Below the pieces are notes generated by a model that did no database searches, was not told the origin of the DNA, and saw only the letters and a program-made list of their open reading frames with translations. Source: SLHU01 sp009929975 (GTDB lineage: Bacteria; Bacillota; Clostridia; Saccharofermentanales; UBA5734). From it: 64,000 bases of DNA. The position numbers and the translations under genes are program-made. The stretch lies in NCBI GenBank assembly GCA_040776905.1, contig JAXGZQ010000001.1, forward strand, positions 1,302,001-1,366,000. Direction: 5' to 3'. Below, piece after piece: positions 8,994-17,263 of the stretch (position 1 is the stretch's first letter; every line of letters starts with the position of its first letter).

Positions 8994-11639
8994 TCAGAAG
9001 CAGCAGAGCCGCTGCCCGGCGCTGATGGTGACCGGTTGATCAAAAATCAGTTCCTGATCAGCCGGCTGGAACAAAATATCCTCTGTTCCGTGGCGGACGG
9101 CGATCAGATCGTGACTGTCGGGCAGACCGATCGAGCGCAGGGTCAGCTGGCCGGCGATAACTTCCAGGCAGATCTGATCCGGCTCAAAGATGATCTCTCC
9201 CCAGGCGGCATCAACTGACCAGAAAAAGTGCTGTGGCCGCTGAGCGTGCAGCGGCCGGAAGCTGAGGTGCTGGCGGGCCATCTCGCTGTGGAAGCCGCTG
9301 TAGGCGGGCAGCGCGGCATAAGTGGCCATGGACCGGGCATAATTGCTGCCGCATTCAAATTCGTTCCAGGGATTGCGCCGGGCTCCGTCATAGCGGTCCC
9401 GCACCGCGCCGATGACGGTCAGGCCTTCCTCTTCAAGTCCGTTCATGATCATGTGGATGCCGGCCTGGTATTCAAAGCCGTGCATGGTTTCCTCGCTGTA
9501 GGGCACCGGAACAACCGGCCGGTGCGCGCCTTCAGGCCAGGCGCAGATCTGCGTACCGGCTTCGTCATTGAGGCAGTAGATCCGGCAGGGGTTGAAAATA
9601 TGACGGAAACTGCTGTGATAATTGTTCTCATAGATGGAGCGCAGCGCGGAACGGACGCGCTGCCGGTCAAACAGGTCATCCAGTCCGATCAGATCGCTGT
9701 GCCATTGGGCGAGTACCTGATCGATTGAACAGCCGTCGCCGATCTGGTACTTGATCTCGCCGGCTTCCTCATTCCAGTAGGCGGAGCGGATGTCCAGACC
9801 GATCAGGCTGTCATCGGCCATGCCCTCAAGCAGCGATGCGTCCCTCAGGTCGATTTTCTGGATATAGTAGCGGCCGTTGTAGAGGTTCGCTTCAACCCAG
9901 TTTTGTCCTTTTTCGAGCAGCTGCCGGCACAAAACGGCGGTCTCATGATCTCCGACAGCCTCCGCCATCCGTGATCCGGCACTGAGCGCGCCGAGATAAA
10001 AGCCGGTCAGCCAGGCATTCGGGCCGAACAATTCCATGTCGAGCGTATGATGCTGCCGGCCGCTGAGAACACCTGTCTGCTCCGGATCCCAGCGGTCCGG
10101 GTTATCCGGATGCCAGGCCCAGGCCAGTGACTGGCGTACCGCCGGCCACAGACGGCGCAGCCAGTCCGTGTCGCCGCACAACTGCCATTCGCGGTACATC
10201 TTCATCACTCCGCCCATCTGGCCGTCGACACAGGCATGGAAATTCCAGGGGGCCCGGCCCAGTGGCAGCTGCAGGCGGAAGGGCATTTCGCCGGTTTCCT
10301 TCAGATTGTACTGATAATCAAGATCACGCATCGATCGTTCAAGCTTCGGGAACAGATACGGCAGGGCATAGGCATAGTTCCAGACATGGGTACAGGACCC
10401 CTCGCAGCAGCCGGAATCGCAGTGGCAGCCTTCAAACGCATAGAAGGAACCATCGGTCAGCCGCAGGCATGTCGGTGAGCGCAGCAGTGAGAGATTGGCG
10501 GTCAGTGCCTCCAGCGCGACTTCCGGCAGGGAAGAGCGGTAGAGCACTTCCATGAATTGTTTCGTTTCATCATAAAGCCGCTGCCAGTGGGTGTGGACAT
10601 AGCGCAGAACCGCGGACGCGTTGTCAAACTGTGTGGCGTAATAGTTGCGCCACACCGGAGACTCACCGCCGCTGTCCGCACCGGATGTGCCACAGCAGCC
10701 GTCGGCGCAGTCACAGGCTGGCTGCTCCGGGTTCCAGTAGTTGATCATATTGGGAAAATACCAGGCCAGCGCGAACTGGAACTGACCGGTTTCACCCGGT
10801 CCGAGCGTCAGGCGGGCGGTCAGGGTGGCGATCGATTCACCGCCGTCGGCCGGCAGATTTTCCGCTTCATAACGGCGGTTCTTCAGGTCCCCTGGTGTAC
10901 AGAAGTTCTGCCAGAAGATATCCAGGCTGTCGAACCAGGAGCCCATGAACCAGTTCTCCTGCCAGCTGACCCGCTGCTGCGCGGTTGAGAACGCCAGTTG
11001 GCCGAACTGCGGTGAGTCCGGGTCGGCGTCCGAACTGTCCAGCACCATCTGATGCATCAGCTCGTCAGACGAATGGCGGTTGCGGCGCTGCCCGATCTTC
11101 AGCGGATTGCCGATGGTCAGGGCGACGACAAAATCACGTGTCCGCTCGCTGGTATTGGTGATTTCCGGCATCCACAAGGCAACCGGCAGGCTGGAATCAA
11201 AATCATTCAACGGAATGAGCGGATTATAGGCGCTCAGGGAAACCGTGCCGGGGAATGTCTCGTCAGAGAAATCGATCCGGGCGGTCGGATAGGTGCCGTG
11301 AAAGACGGCGTCGCGAAAATGCGGAACACCAGCCATCAGATGACGATGCGGACCAAATCCGAAATTGGCGCTGCTGCCGGGACCGGGCTGGCCCGGAGCG
11401 CCCATATACGGAGCCGGCAGGTCACTGTGCATGACCCGTGCGTCAATCAGCTGGCCGCTTTCCTCCACCTTGACCGCGAAGTGGGAGAAGCTGTTCAGGC
11501 TGTTTTTGCCTGGTCGGTTGAAGATTTCCCAGTCAACGAAACGGCCGGTGCCGGAAAGACCGACGGACCCTGTTCCGATGCCGCCGAGCGGAAAGGAAAT
11601 CTGGCTCAGTTTGTCTCCGGAATAAGTAAATCGACTCAT
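8994..11639 (-). CDS. GH116 beta-glycosidase (GBA2-like)
   Basis: An 881-residue retaining beta-glucosidase or beta-xylosidase relative of human GBA2 and archaeal SSO1353. The N-terminal beta-sandwich begins with the family pattern FPLGGIGTGSVGLSGTGRFVDWEIFNRP. The (alpha/alpha)6 catalytic domain contains CCEGSCTHVWNYAYAL, whose Glu (about residue 413) aligns with the nucleophile, and HTLDMELFGPNAWLTGFYLGAL, whose Asp (about 533) aligns with the acid/base. No signal peptide is seen, so it should act on imported beta-glycosides. The start has AGGAGG five bases away. It is transcribed alone, downstream of the DUF2752 gene. Confidence 0.9.
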   Translation of the reverse strand: MSRFTYSGDKLSQISFPLGGIGTGSVGLSGTGRFVDWEIFNRPGKNSLNSFSHFAVKVEESGQLIDARVMHSDLPAPYMGAPGQPGPGSSANFGFGPHRHLMAGVPHFRDAVFHGTYPTARIDFSDETFPGTVSLSAYNPLIPLNDFDSSLPVALWMPEITNTSERTRDFVVALTIGNPLKIGQRRNRHSSDELMHQMVLDSSDADPDSPQFGQLAFSTAQQRVSWQENWFMGSWFDSLDIFWQNFCTPGDLKNRRYEAENLPADGGESIATLTARLTLGPGETGQFQFALAWYFPNMINYWNPEQPACDCADGCCGTSGADSGGESPVWRNYYATQFDNASAVLRYVHTHWQRLYDETKQFMEVLYRSSLPEVALEALTANLSLLRSPTCLRLTDGSFYAFEGCHCDSGCCEGSCTHVWNYAYALPYLFPKLERSMRDLDYQYNLKETGEMPFRLQLPLGRAPWNFHACVDGQMGGVMKMYREWQLCGDTDWLRRLWPAVRQSLAWAWHPDNPDRWDPEQTGVLSGRQHHTLDMELFGPNAWLTGFYLGALSAGSRMAEAVGDHETAVLCRQLLEKGQNWVEANLYNGRYYIQKIDLRDASLLEGMADDSLIGLDIRSAYWNEEAGEIKYQIGDGCSIDQVLAQWHSDLIGLDDLFDRQRVRSALRSIYENNYHSSFRHIFNPCRIYCLNDEAGTQICAWPEGAHRPVVPVPYSEETMHGFEYQAGIHMIMNGLEEEGLTVIGAVRDRYDGARRNPWNEFECGSNYARSMATYAALPAYSGFHSEMARQHLSFRPLHAQRPQHFFWSVDAAWGEIIFEPDQICLEVIAGQLTLRSIGLPDSHDLIAVRHGTEDILFQPADQELIFDQPVTISAGQRLCCF

Positions 11640-11680
11640 GGCGTCCTCCTTATATCAGGCCTGGCACGAACCGGAGGCGA

Positions 11681-12196
11681 TCAGGCGGCGGGCAGAACCA
11701 GCTGTCTGACCAGACGGATCAGCCGTGCGGCAAAAGCCTGGTGATTGTAGGTCATCGGATCGGTATGCGGGAAAAAGAGTATCATGCGGATGATATAGAC
11801 CGCGATCATCAGACCGCCCGCAGCGATCAGGAGCGACTGGCTGTAACGGGCGGCTCTGCCACGCGGCAGCAGCCGGTAAAACGCGGCCCAGGTGATCAGA
11901 ACCGGCGGGACCAGCCAGTACAGCGGATGCTGCCACAGCGCTTCACACCACTGGCCGTGCAGCACATGGAGCCAGGCCCTGGTCATACCGCAGCCGGGAC
12001 AGGGGATACCGACCGTTGAGCGAAAAACACAGGTTGTCGCACCAACCTGCCAGGCCAGCAGAAGAAAAAGACCCAGTCCCAGCCAGAGTGTTTTCTGGTG
12101 CCAGGCTGTGATCGCCAGATGGCTGATCCGCTGCCGCAGTGTCGGCCGCGGTGAACCACCGGGTGTTGAATCAGACGGACTCAGGTGTTGAGCCAT
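11681..12196 (-). CDS. DUF2752 membrane protein
   Basis: A 171-residue protein with the DUF2752 signature CVFRSTVGIPCPGCGMTRA (paired Cys in CPGCG) followed by membrane segments at about 95-112 and 125-150, and one earlier at about 38-56. The function of the family is unknown. Its start overlaps the end of the DUF4234 gene by 16 bases and lacks a close ribosome site of its own, so it is probably translated by coupling. The two-gene unit is separate from the carbohydrate genes around it. Confidence 0.8.
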   Translation of the reverse strand: MAQHLSPSDSTPGGSPRPTLRQRISHLAITAWHQKTLWLGLGLFLLLAWQVGATTCVFRSTVGIPCPGCGMTRAWLHVLHGQWCEALWQHPLYWLVPPVLITWAAFYRLLPRGRAARYSQSLLIAAGGLMIAVYIIRMILFFPHTDPMTYNHQAFAARLIRLVRQLVLPAA

Positions 12197-12534
12197 ACTG
12201 TGTTCAACTGTTCCTGAACCTGATAGGCCATGAACAGATTGCCGACACCGAGCAGGCTCAGCAGCAGCCAGATCACGAAGTTCTTATTCGCGGGCAGACC
12301 GACCTGCAGATTCAGTTCATACAGGGCTTCATCAATTTTGTACATCCCGACAAAAATCAGCGGGAAGCAGAGGATGCCCAGCAGAAAAAAGATGACCGGA
12401 TCGATCTTCTTATAGCCGGCCGCCCGGTTGATTTCCTCGGATACCTGGAAGGCCCAGATAATCCAGTAAATCTCACAAGTCACAAACGAAAGAACAACGA
12501 CCAGTAACGGATTACGTATTTCACCCTTGACCAT
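12181..12534 (-). CDS. DUF4234 small membrane protein
   Basis: A 117-residue protein starting MVKGEIRNPLLVVVLSF with the DUF4234 pattern of a short polar head and three hydrophobic segments (about 9-30, 48-66 and 90-106). CEIYWIIWAFQVSEEIN is the conserved first-helix signature. Family function is unknown; members often sit beside DUF2752, as here. The start at 12534 is preferred because AGGGGGG lies four to six bases upstream; an upstream in-frame start 33 bases earlier lacks a ribosome site. Confidence 0.78.
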   Translation of the reverse strand: MVKGEIRNPLLVVVLSFVTCEIYWIIWAFQVSEEINRAAGYKKIDPVIFFLLGILCFPLIFVGMYKIDEALYELNLQVGLPANKNFVIWLLLSLLGVGNLFMAYQVQEQLNTVWLNT

Positions 12535-12600
12535 AAAACCCCCCTTGCCTGAATGACCAGATGACACGGTCTGACTGATTTTCAGTCGCTGATATCCTTT

Positions 12601-12609
12601 ATTGTAGCA
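12601..12609 (-). promoter_or_regulatory. Extended -10 for the DUF4234-DUF2752 unit
   Basis: Read on the minus strand as TGCTACAAT, about 67 bp before the DUF4234 start codon. No clear -35. Confidence 0.4.
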
Positions 12610-12683
12610 TGAAATTCAAGGTGGAAAAGACGAGTTGATCCCGTCGCATTCATTTATTCGGAAAACATCCGGACGGTCTTCCG

Positions 12684-12692
12684 TGCTATAAT
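12684..12692 (+). promoter_or_regulatory. Extended -10 promoter for the FAD oxidoreductase-ThuA unit
   Basis: TGCTATAAT, identical to the element at 3139, placed 70 bp before the ATG at 12763. Confidence 0.5.
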
Positions 12693-12762
12693 TTAAACGG
12701 CCGAGCGGCAGAAAATGAACCATCAGCGAGAGGGGCTGCCCGGAGGAAAGGACAGATCAGAT

Positions 12763-14085
12763 ATGACAAGACGACAGGAAATCGAAACCTATATCGCGGA
12801 TGAGTCCATCCGATATGATGTCATCGTTGCCGGCGGCGGACCGGCCGGACTCGGCGCGGCGATGGCCGCGGCCCGGCAGGGCGCGAAAACGCTGATTCTG
12901 GAAGGACGCGCGTTTTTTGGCGGTGTCGCGGCGGTATCCGGCTGGATGCCGATGAACCGACTGTTTCTCAATGAAGGCAGCCGCGGCGGCGTCCACGCAC
13001 TGTTTACTGAACAAATTCAATCAATGGGGCCGACCGCCTCACGTCAGGGAAAGACAACCTGGGTTGACGGCGACGGTCTGCATATCCATCCTGACTATCT
13101 GCGGCTGGCTGCTCTGGAGACGCTGGAGAAGCTGGGCTGTCATTATGCCCTGCACAGTCCGGTCACCGGCGTCGAGATGGATGGCAGCCGGATCCGTCGA
13201 GTGATCTGTGATGGCAAATATGGCCGTCACACCTATCAGGCCACCACTTTCATCGACGCGACTGGAGACGGAGATCTGGCTTTTTATGCCGGCGCTCCAA
13301 CCGCGAAAGGCCGTGAGGATGATGGCATTTTCATGCCGACAACCCTGAATTTCGTGCTGGCGCATGTTGATGAGGATCGGCTCGAAGCCGGACTGAAGGC
13401 CATGGGCGACCGCTTCATGCAGCTGTTTGAACCCTATCGGGAACAGGGATACAGCGTGTCCGGCTTCTATTCTTTCGATCGTACGACCGTTCCCGGCGTT
13501 GTTTCTGTCAACAACAGCGGTCAGAGTGATGTTGGACGGATCGACGCGACCGATCTTCGTGATATCAATGTGGCGGCCAGACTGAATCTCCAGGTCGCGT
13601 TCGATTTCATCACCATCGCGCAGAAAGAAAAACTGCCCGGTCTGGAAAATTGCCGGCTGGTGCGGACCGGCGACGATCTGGGTATTCGGGAGACACGCCG
13701 GGTGATGGGTGATTATGTCCTGACCCTGGAAGATACCCAGCAGGGCGTTGAATTCCCTGATGTGATCGCCAGGCGTTATGGAACGATCGATCCGGGCGGT
13801 TTGAAAGAAGCGGAAAATTATCATGGCAGTATTGCCAATGGCCATGCGTTTCCCTACCGCAGCCTGCTGCCGCGACAGGTCGACGGGCTGCTTCTGGCCG
13901 GACGCTGCGCCTCAATGACCCATGTCGCCGCGACCGTCTGCAAGAGCATGGGCAATATGATGGCACTCGGCCAGGCCGCCGGAATCGCGGCCGCGCTGTC
14001 CGCGGCGCAGAACATATTGCCGCGTGACCTTGATGTCCGGCTAATTCAGGATATCCTGCGTCAATGGCAAGTTGATCAGTTTTAA
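12763..14085 (+). CDS. FAD-dependent oxidoreductase, FAD_oxidored family
   Basis: A 440-residue flavoprotein with an N-terminal dinucleotide fold (VIVAGGGPAGLGAAMAAARQGA, ending in acidic LILEGR), the internal DATGDGDLAFYAG motif typical of FAD_oxidored (PF12831) proteins and a C-terminal LLLAGRCASMTHVAATVCKSMGNM that closes the FAD site. Members occur mostly in polysaccharide-use loci and probably oxidise sugars or related alcohols, but few have known substrates. An earlier in-frame ATG at 12715 has no ribosome site; 12763 has a purine-rich AAAGGA upstream. The ThuA gene follows after 34 bp. Confidence 0.82.
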   Translation: MTRRQEIETYIADESIRYDVIVAGGGPAGLGAAMAAARQGAKTLILEGRAFFGGVAAVSGWMPMNRLFLNEGSRGGVHALFTEQIQSMGPTASRQGKTTWVDGDGLHIHPDYLRLAALETLEKLGCHYALHSPVTGVEMDGSRIRRVICDGKYGRHTYQATTFIDATGDGDLAFYAGAPTAKGREDDGIFMPTTLNFVLAHVDEDRLEAGLKAMGDRFMQLFEPYREQGYSVSGFYSFDRTTVPGVVSVNNSGQSDVGRIDATDLRDINVAARLNLQVAFDFITIAQKEKLPGLENCRLVRTGDDLGIRETRRVMGDYVLTLEDTQQGVEFPDVIARRYGTIDPGGLKEAENYHGSIANGHAFPYRSLLPRQVDGLLLAGRCASMTHVAATVCKSMGNMMALGQAAGIAAALSAAQNILPRDLDVRLIQDILRQWQVDQF

Positions 14086-14119
14086 AGCGAGTGCTTTATA
14101 TGAATAAGGAGGAACAGTC

Positions 14120-14770
14120 ATGCAAGAAAAGAAAAAGGTTTTGTTCATTGGTGATTTCAAACACGCCAACTGGCATCCGGCAACGGATATCGACCAGATC
14201 ATCAGCGAACTGCTCAGCGAAACGATGGCGGTGACCGTCGAAGAGGACTACGCGTCATTGACCCTGGAGACACTGCGCGAATACGATCTGCTGATCAACT
14301 ATGCCGATCAGTGGAAAGACCGCGGATCTGCCCGGGCTGCCGGCGCGATCGCTGCTTATGCCGCGACCGGCGGAGCTGTGATCGGTCTGCACAGCGGCAT
14401 CATCGCGCCGCTTGACCAGTATCAGGAAATCCCCATGCTCTTCGGCGCGCGTTTCACCAATCATCCGCCGTATACCGACCTGACTTATGAGGCGGTTGAT
14501 AGCGGCAAGTCACATCCGATCATGGAAGGGTTCCAGTCCTTCACGATGGGGGAAGAGCCCTATATGTTTGAAATGAATAATTTCGGACGACTCGAGCATC
14601 TGATTGACTACGAGTATGAAGGAGAGCGCCGGCCAGCTGACTGGATTGTCCATTTCGGGCTGGGCCGCATTGTTTATCTGGCACAGGGGCATGATCCCCG
14701 TTCCTTCCGCAACGCGGATTTCCAGAAACTTCTCCTGCGCAGCGCCCTTTGGGCCACCGGCCAGCTCTGA
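14120..14770 (+). CDS. ThuA-like (trehalose utilisation) domain protein
   Basis: A 216-residue protein of the ThuA fold, a class I glutamine-amidotransferase-like domain. Characteristic segments are VLFIGDFKHANWHPATDI, YDLLINYAD, GGAVIGLHSG and HFGLGRIVYLAQGHDPRSF. In rhizobia ThuA works with a Gfo/Idh/MocA enzyme in the 3-keto route for trehalose; the biochemical role of most bacterial ThuA proteins is open. It follows an FAD_oxidored gene with an AAGGAGGA ribosome site and is closed by a terminator, so the pair is an operon. Confidence 0.8.
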   Translation: MQEKKKVLFIGDFKHANWHPATDIDQIISELLSETMAVTVEEDYASLTLETLREYDLLINYADQWKDRGSARAAGAIAAYAATGGAVIGLHSGIIAPLDQYQEIPMLFGARFTNHPPYTDLTYEAVDSGKSHPIMEGFQSFTMGEEPYMFEMNNFGRLEHLIDYEYEGERRPADWIVHFGLGRIVYLAQGHDPRSFRNADFQKLLLRSALWATGQL

Positions 14771-14796
14771 TCCGGTCTTTTTCCCATCTCAACCCG

Positions 14797-14826
14797 AACG
14801 CGGCCGCTCTGGTGGCCGCGTTTTCT
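14797..14826. terminator. Bidirectional terminator
   Basis: Stem AACGCGGCC / GGCCGCGTT with an eight-base loop followed by TTTTC. It lies between the convergent ThuA and second FAD_oxidored genes. Confidence 0.82.
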
Positions 14827-14831
14827 ATTAT

Positions 14832-16010
14832 CTATTCTTCGATCACCCGGTCGAACAGATCAGGCCGCAGCAACACGCCGTGGCCGCGCAGAACCGCCTG
14901 CAGATCGGCTGTCTCTGGTGCTGCTGCCAGTCCCTGCAGGGCCTGCAGCGCTGCCGCGGTACCGGCGGCTTCACCGCTGACCGCGCAGCTGGGGATAACA
15001 CGGGTCAGGTCCCAGCCGCTGCGGTCCGCGCTGATACAGCGTCCGGCCGCGTATAAATTGCCATGCCGAACGGCACGCAGGGCTCGATACGGCAGGCTGT
15101 AGCGCTTGCCGGACTGTTTCCAGTTGCCGATCATACCGATGGCATCAGGAAACCAGCCGCCTTCATGCCGGTCATCACTGAACTCAACCGGGCCGGCCAG
15201 CCGCCGGGTCATGCGCAGTCCATGAAAGGCGGGAATCAGCAGGGGATAGTGTGCCAGTCCCTGTTCCCGGCGCAGGCGGGCCGCGTGTGCCGCGATCATC
15301 TGGCGTCCGTCGATCACATGCTGGCTGATGTCGTCAAGATCTGTCCCATCGTAAAAACGGCTGCCCGGAGGCGGATCACCGGTCAGCGGATCGGTCAACT
15401 GATGCAGTTGCACCTGTTGACCGTCATGCGAAAAATACCAGCCGGTCCGCCGGTTATCCGGCGCGGTGACGGTCGGTTCATCAGCGAAATAACAGATATC
15501 AGCATCACCGGTCGCGTCAACCACGCAGCAGGCCCGGATCCATTCCCGGCCCTGTTTGGTCTCAACCCGGACGGCGGTCAGCTGACGCCCCTGATCGGCG
15601 ATTCCGCTGATCTGAGCGCCATAGAACAAGTTGACTCCGGCATCCAGCAGGGCCTGTTCCGCGGCCAGGATCATCGGCGCGGCCTGATAGGCAGCCTGGA
15701 AGCGCTGTCCGGACCGGGTTTCAGCCGTTGCCTGCGGGTTTCGCCAGGGTTCCGGGATTTCGCCCGGTCCCATCGCCAGAGACAGGTGAAGCAGCGTCTC
15801 GGCGAGACCGCCGGACATCTGCTGCCCGGCCCCGTCACAGAGCGGCAGATAGATGATGATCAGTCCCAGTGTCGCCAGGCCGCCCGGAGCGTATTCACGC
15901 TCAACCAGCGCGGTGGAAGCCCCTTGCCGGGCGGCCGCCAGCGCGGCGGCAATTCCGGCGATCCCACCGCCACAGACCACGACATCATAGGATCTCGGCC
16001 GCTGACTCAT
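14832..16010 (-). CDS. FAD-dependent oxidoreductase, FAD_oxidored family (second copy)
   Basis: A 392-residue paralogue in family, not close in sequence, of the protein at 12763. It has VVVCGGGIAGIAAALAAARQGA for ADP binding, VVDATGDADICYFA in the middle and NLYAAGRCISADRSGWDLTRVIPSCAVSGEAAG at the C-terminal FAD site (with ordinary family spacing). The role is likely oxidation of a carbohydrate-derived alcohol. It ends just after the shared terminator, and its start lies 36 bp downstream of the SMP-30 gene stop, so the lactonase and this flavoenzyme form a unit. An oxidase plus lactonase pair would fit stepwise conversion of a sugar to its acid; that is inference. Confidence 0.8.
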   Translation of the reverse strand: MSQRPRSYDVVVCGGGIAGIAAALAAARQGASTALVEREYAPGGLATLGLIIIYLPLCDGAGQQMSGGLAETLLHLSLAMGPGEIPEPWRNPQATAETRSGQRFQAAYQAAPMILAAEQALLDAGVNLFYGAQISGIADQGRQLTAVRVETKQGREWIRACCVVDATGDADICYFADEPTVTAPDNRRTGWYFSHDGQQVQLHQLTDPLTGDPPPGSRFYDGTDLDDISQHVIDGRQMIAAHAARLRREQGLAHYPLLIPAFHGLRMTRRLAGPVEFSDDRHEGGWFPDAIGMIGNWKQSGKRYSLPYRALRAVRHGNLYAAGRCISADRSGWDLTRVIPSCAVSGEAAGTAAALQALQGLAAAPETADLQAVLRGHGVLLRPDLFDRVIEE

Positions 16011-16046
16011 ACCATGACCTCTTTCTCGTTTTGCGGCTGCCGGCCG

Positions 16047-16907
16047 CTACAGGCTCAGATGGCAGCGGCGGCCGGGCAGACCGGCCTGCGGCAGCTGAAC
16101 CTGGTAGATCAGGCCGCTCATCGGATCCCCGTCCGTTTTCGCGGTTGTGATGTACAGCGTCTTCAGATCAGACCCGCCGAATGTACAGGATGAAGACAAC
16201 GGAGTTGGCACCTCGATCCGGGCGAAGACCTCATGTGTTATCGGATCGCAGCCGATCACCGCACCGCTGCCCCAGAGCGCGATCCACAGCCGTCCGGCGG
16301 CATCAACGGTCATCCCGTCCGGCATTCCGTCAACCGTGATTGAATCCCTCAAACCCTTCAGACTGCCATCCTCAGGATCATAATCATAGACATCGATTTT
16401 GCGGGTTGGTGTATCGGCGTAATAGAAGGTGGCCTTGTCCGGCGACCAGCCCATCCCGTTCGAAACGCCGATCCCTTCGCGCATGATGGCGCATCGGCCA
16501 TCCTCACCCAGGCGGTACAGACGGCTGTCCGGATCATGTTGACCGGAAGAAAACAGTCGCATCGTCCCGGCCCAGAAACGGCCGGCCGGATCGCAGGCGG
16601 CATCGTTGAACCGGTGGTTCTCAGACATCAGCGGCGGCTGGCTGATTTTGCGCAGCCCGCTCTGGGGCGAAAAAACATAGATCCCGGTTGCCAGCGCGGC
16701 AATGTACCGCCCGTCATCGGTCGGGATCGCCGCGCCGGCATACTGGCCCAGCGGCCAGGTGTGGATGATCTGTCCGTCGCGGGACTCAATCAGCTGGCCG
16801 GCAAAGATATCAACCCAGGAAAGGATCCCCGAATCGGCATGCCAGAACGGCCCTTCGGCCAGAAGATGCTGTTGCCGGATGAAAACTTCGGCCTGATATT
16901 TCTGCAT
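16047..16907 (-). CDS. SMP-30/gluconolactonase family protein
   Basis: A 286-residue six-bladed beta-propeller of the SMP-30/LRE family, which hydrolyses sugar lactones with a divalent metal. LLAEGPFWHADSGILSWVDI carries the N-terminal metal-binding Glu, VSNGMGWSPD the central Asn and VDGMPDGMTVDAAGRLWIAL the Asp that completes the site. It has AAGGAGG before the ATG and is first in a two-gene unit with the FAD_oxidored protein. The product of that flavoenzyme or of another sugar dehydrogenase is a plausible substrate. Confidence 0.87.
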   Translation of the reverse strand: MQKYQAEVFIRQQHLLAEGPFWHADSGILSWVDIFAGQLIESRDGQIIHTWPLGQYAGAAIPTDDGRYIAALATGIYVFSPQSGLRKISQPPLMSENHRFNDAACDPAGRFWAGTMRLFSSGQHDPDSRLYRLGEDGRCAIMREGIGVSNGMGWSPDKATFYYADTPTRKIDVYDYDPEDGSLKGLRDSITVDGMPDGMTVDAAGRLWIALWGSGAVIGCDPITHEVFARIEVPTPLSSSCTFGGSDLKTLYITTAKTDGDPMSGLIYQVQLPQAGLPGRRCHLSL

Positions 16908-16963
16908 GGAAACCTCCTTCAGCCGGTTGCGGCCATATGCCCTGAAAGGCCTTGTCTGCTGTC

Positions 16964-16993
16964 ATCATACCGTTCATTTGATCATGAAATCAA
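16964..16993 (-). promoter_or_regulatory. Promoter of the SMP-30 unit
   Basis: On the minus strand TTGATT, an 18-bp spacer and TATGAT, ending 57 bp before the SMP-30 start codon. Confidence 0.5.
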
Positions 16994-17091
16994 GCCATCG
17001 AACCCGTCTGAAATAGCCCGGACCTCCCGGCTGGGCAATTTCATAATAATGATTCCAATTGCTGATTTCATCTTTTACTCTTGCCAACTTA

Positions 17092-17100
17092 TGCTAGAAT
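17092..17100 (+). promoter_or_regulatory. Extended -10 promoter of hppA
   Basis: TGCTAGAAT, an extended -10 with one departure from consensus, opens a leader of about 160 nt before the pyrophosphatase gene. Together with the SMP-30 promoter and the leader it accounts for the 356-bp space 16908-17263. Confidence 0.4.
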
Positions 17101-17134
17101 TGCTATTGGGGGAAAAATGAGAATCGTCTGAACG

Positions 17135-17237
17135 GTGTCATGGAATGGATATCGCCATGAACAGAGTGCGGCCTCCGGCCTCTGTCGTCCATCTGACACG
17201 GAACCCGTTCACGATCAGCCATGAATTGATCGTGGAC
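17135..17237 (+). promoter_or_regulatory. Structured 5' leader of hppA, three-way junction plus hairpin
   Basis: Positions 17135-17144 pair with 17188-17199 (GTGTCA/TGACAC and TGGA/TCCA with a two-base bulge). Inside are two hairpins: ATGG/CCAT at 17145-17158 and ACAGA/TCTGT with inner GGCC/GGCC at 17161-17185. A separate hairpin follows (GTTCACGATCA 17207-17217 with TGATCGTGGAC 17227-17237, one G-T pair), 10 bases before the ribosome site. No terminator U-tract is present, so any control would act on translation. I do not recognise a known riboswitch class; the fluoride consensus does not fit. Confidence 0.4.
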
Positions 17238-17263
17238 TACATCTTGAAGAGGGAGAAATCAAC

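Noticed and set aside
17110..17263. Fluoride riboswitch before hppA
   Set aside because: The conserved pseudoknot and GGNGAUGG...CNCCUA arrangement are absent, although a different junction can fold.
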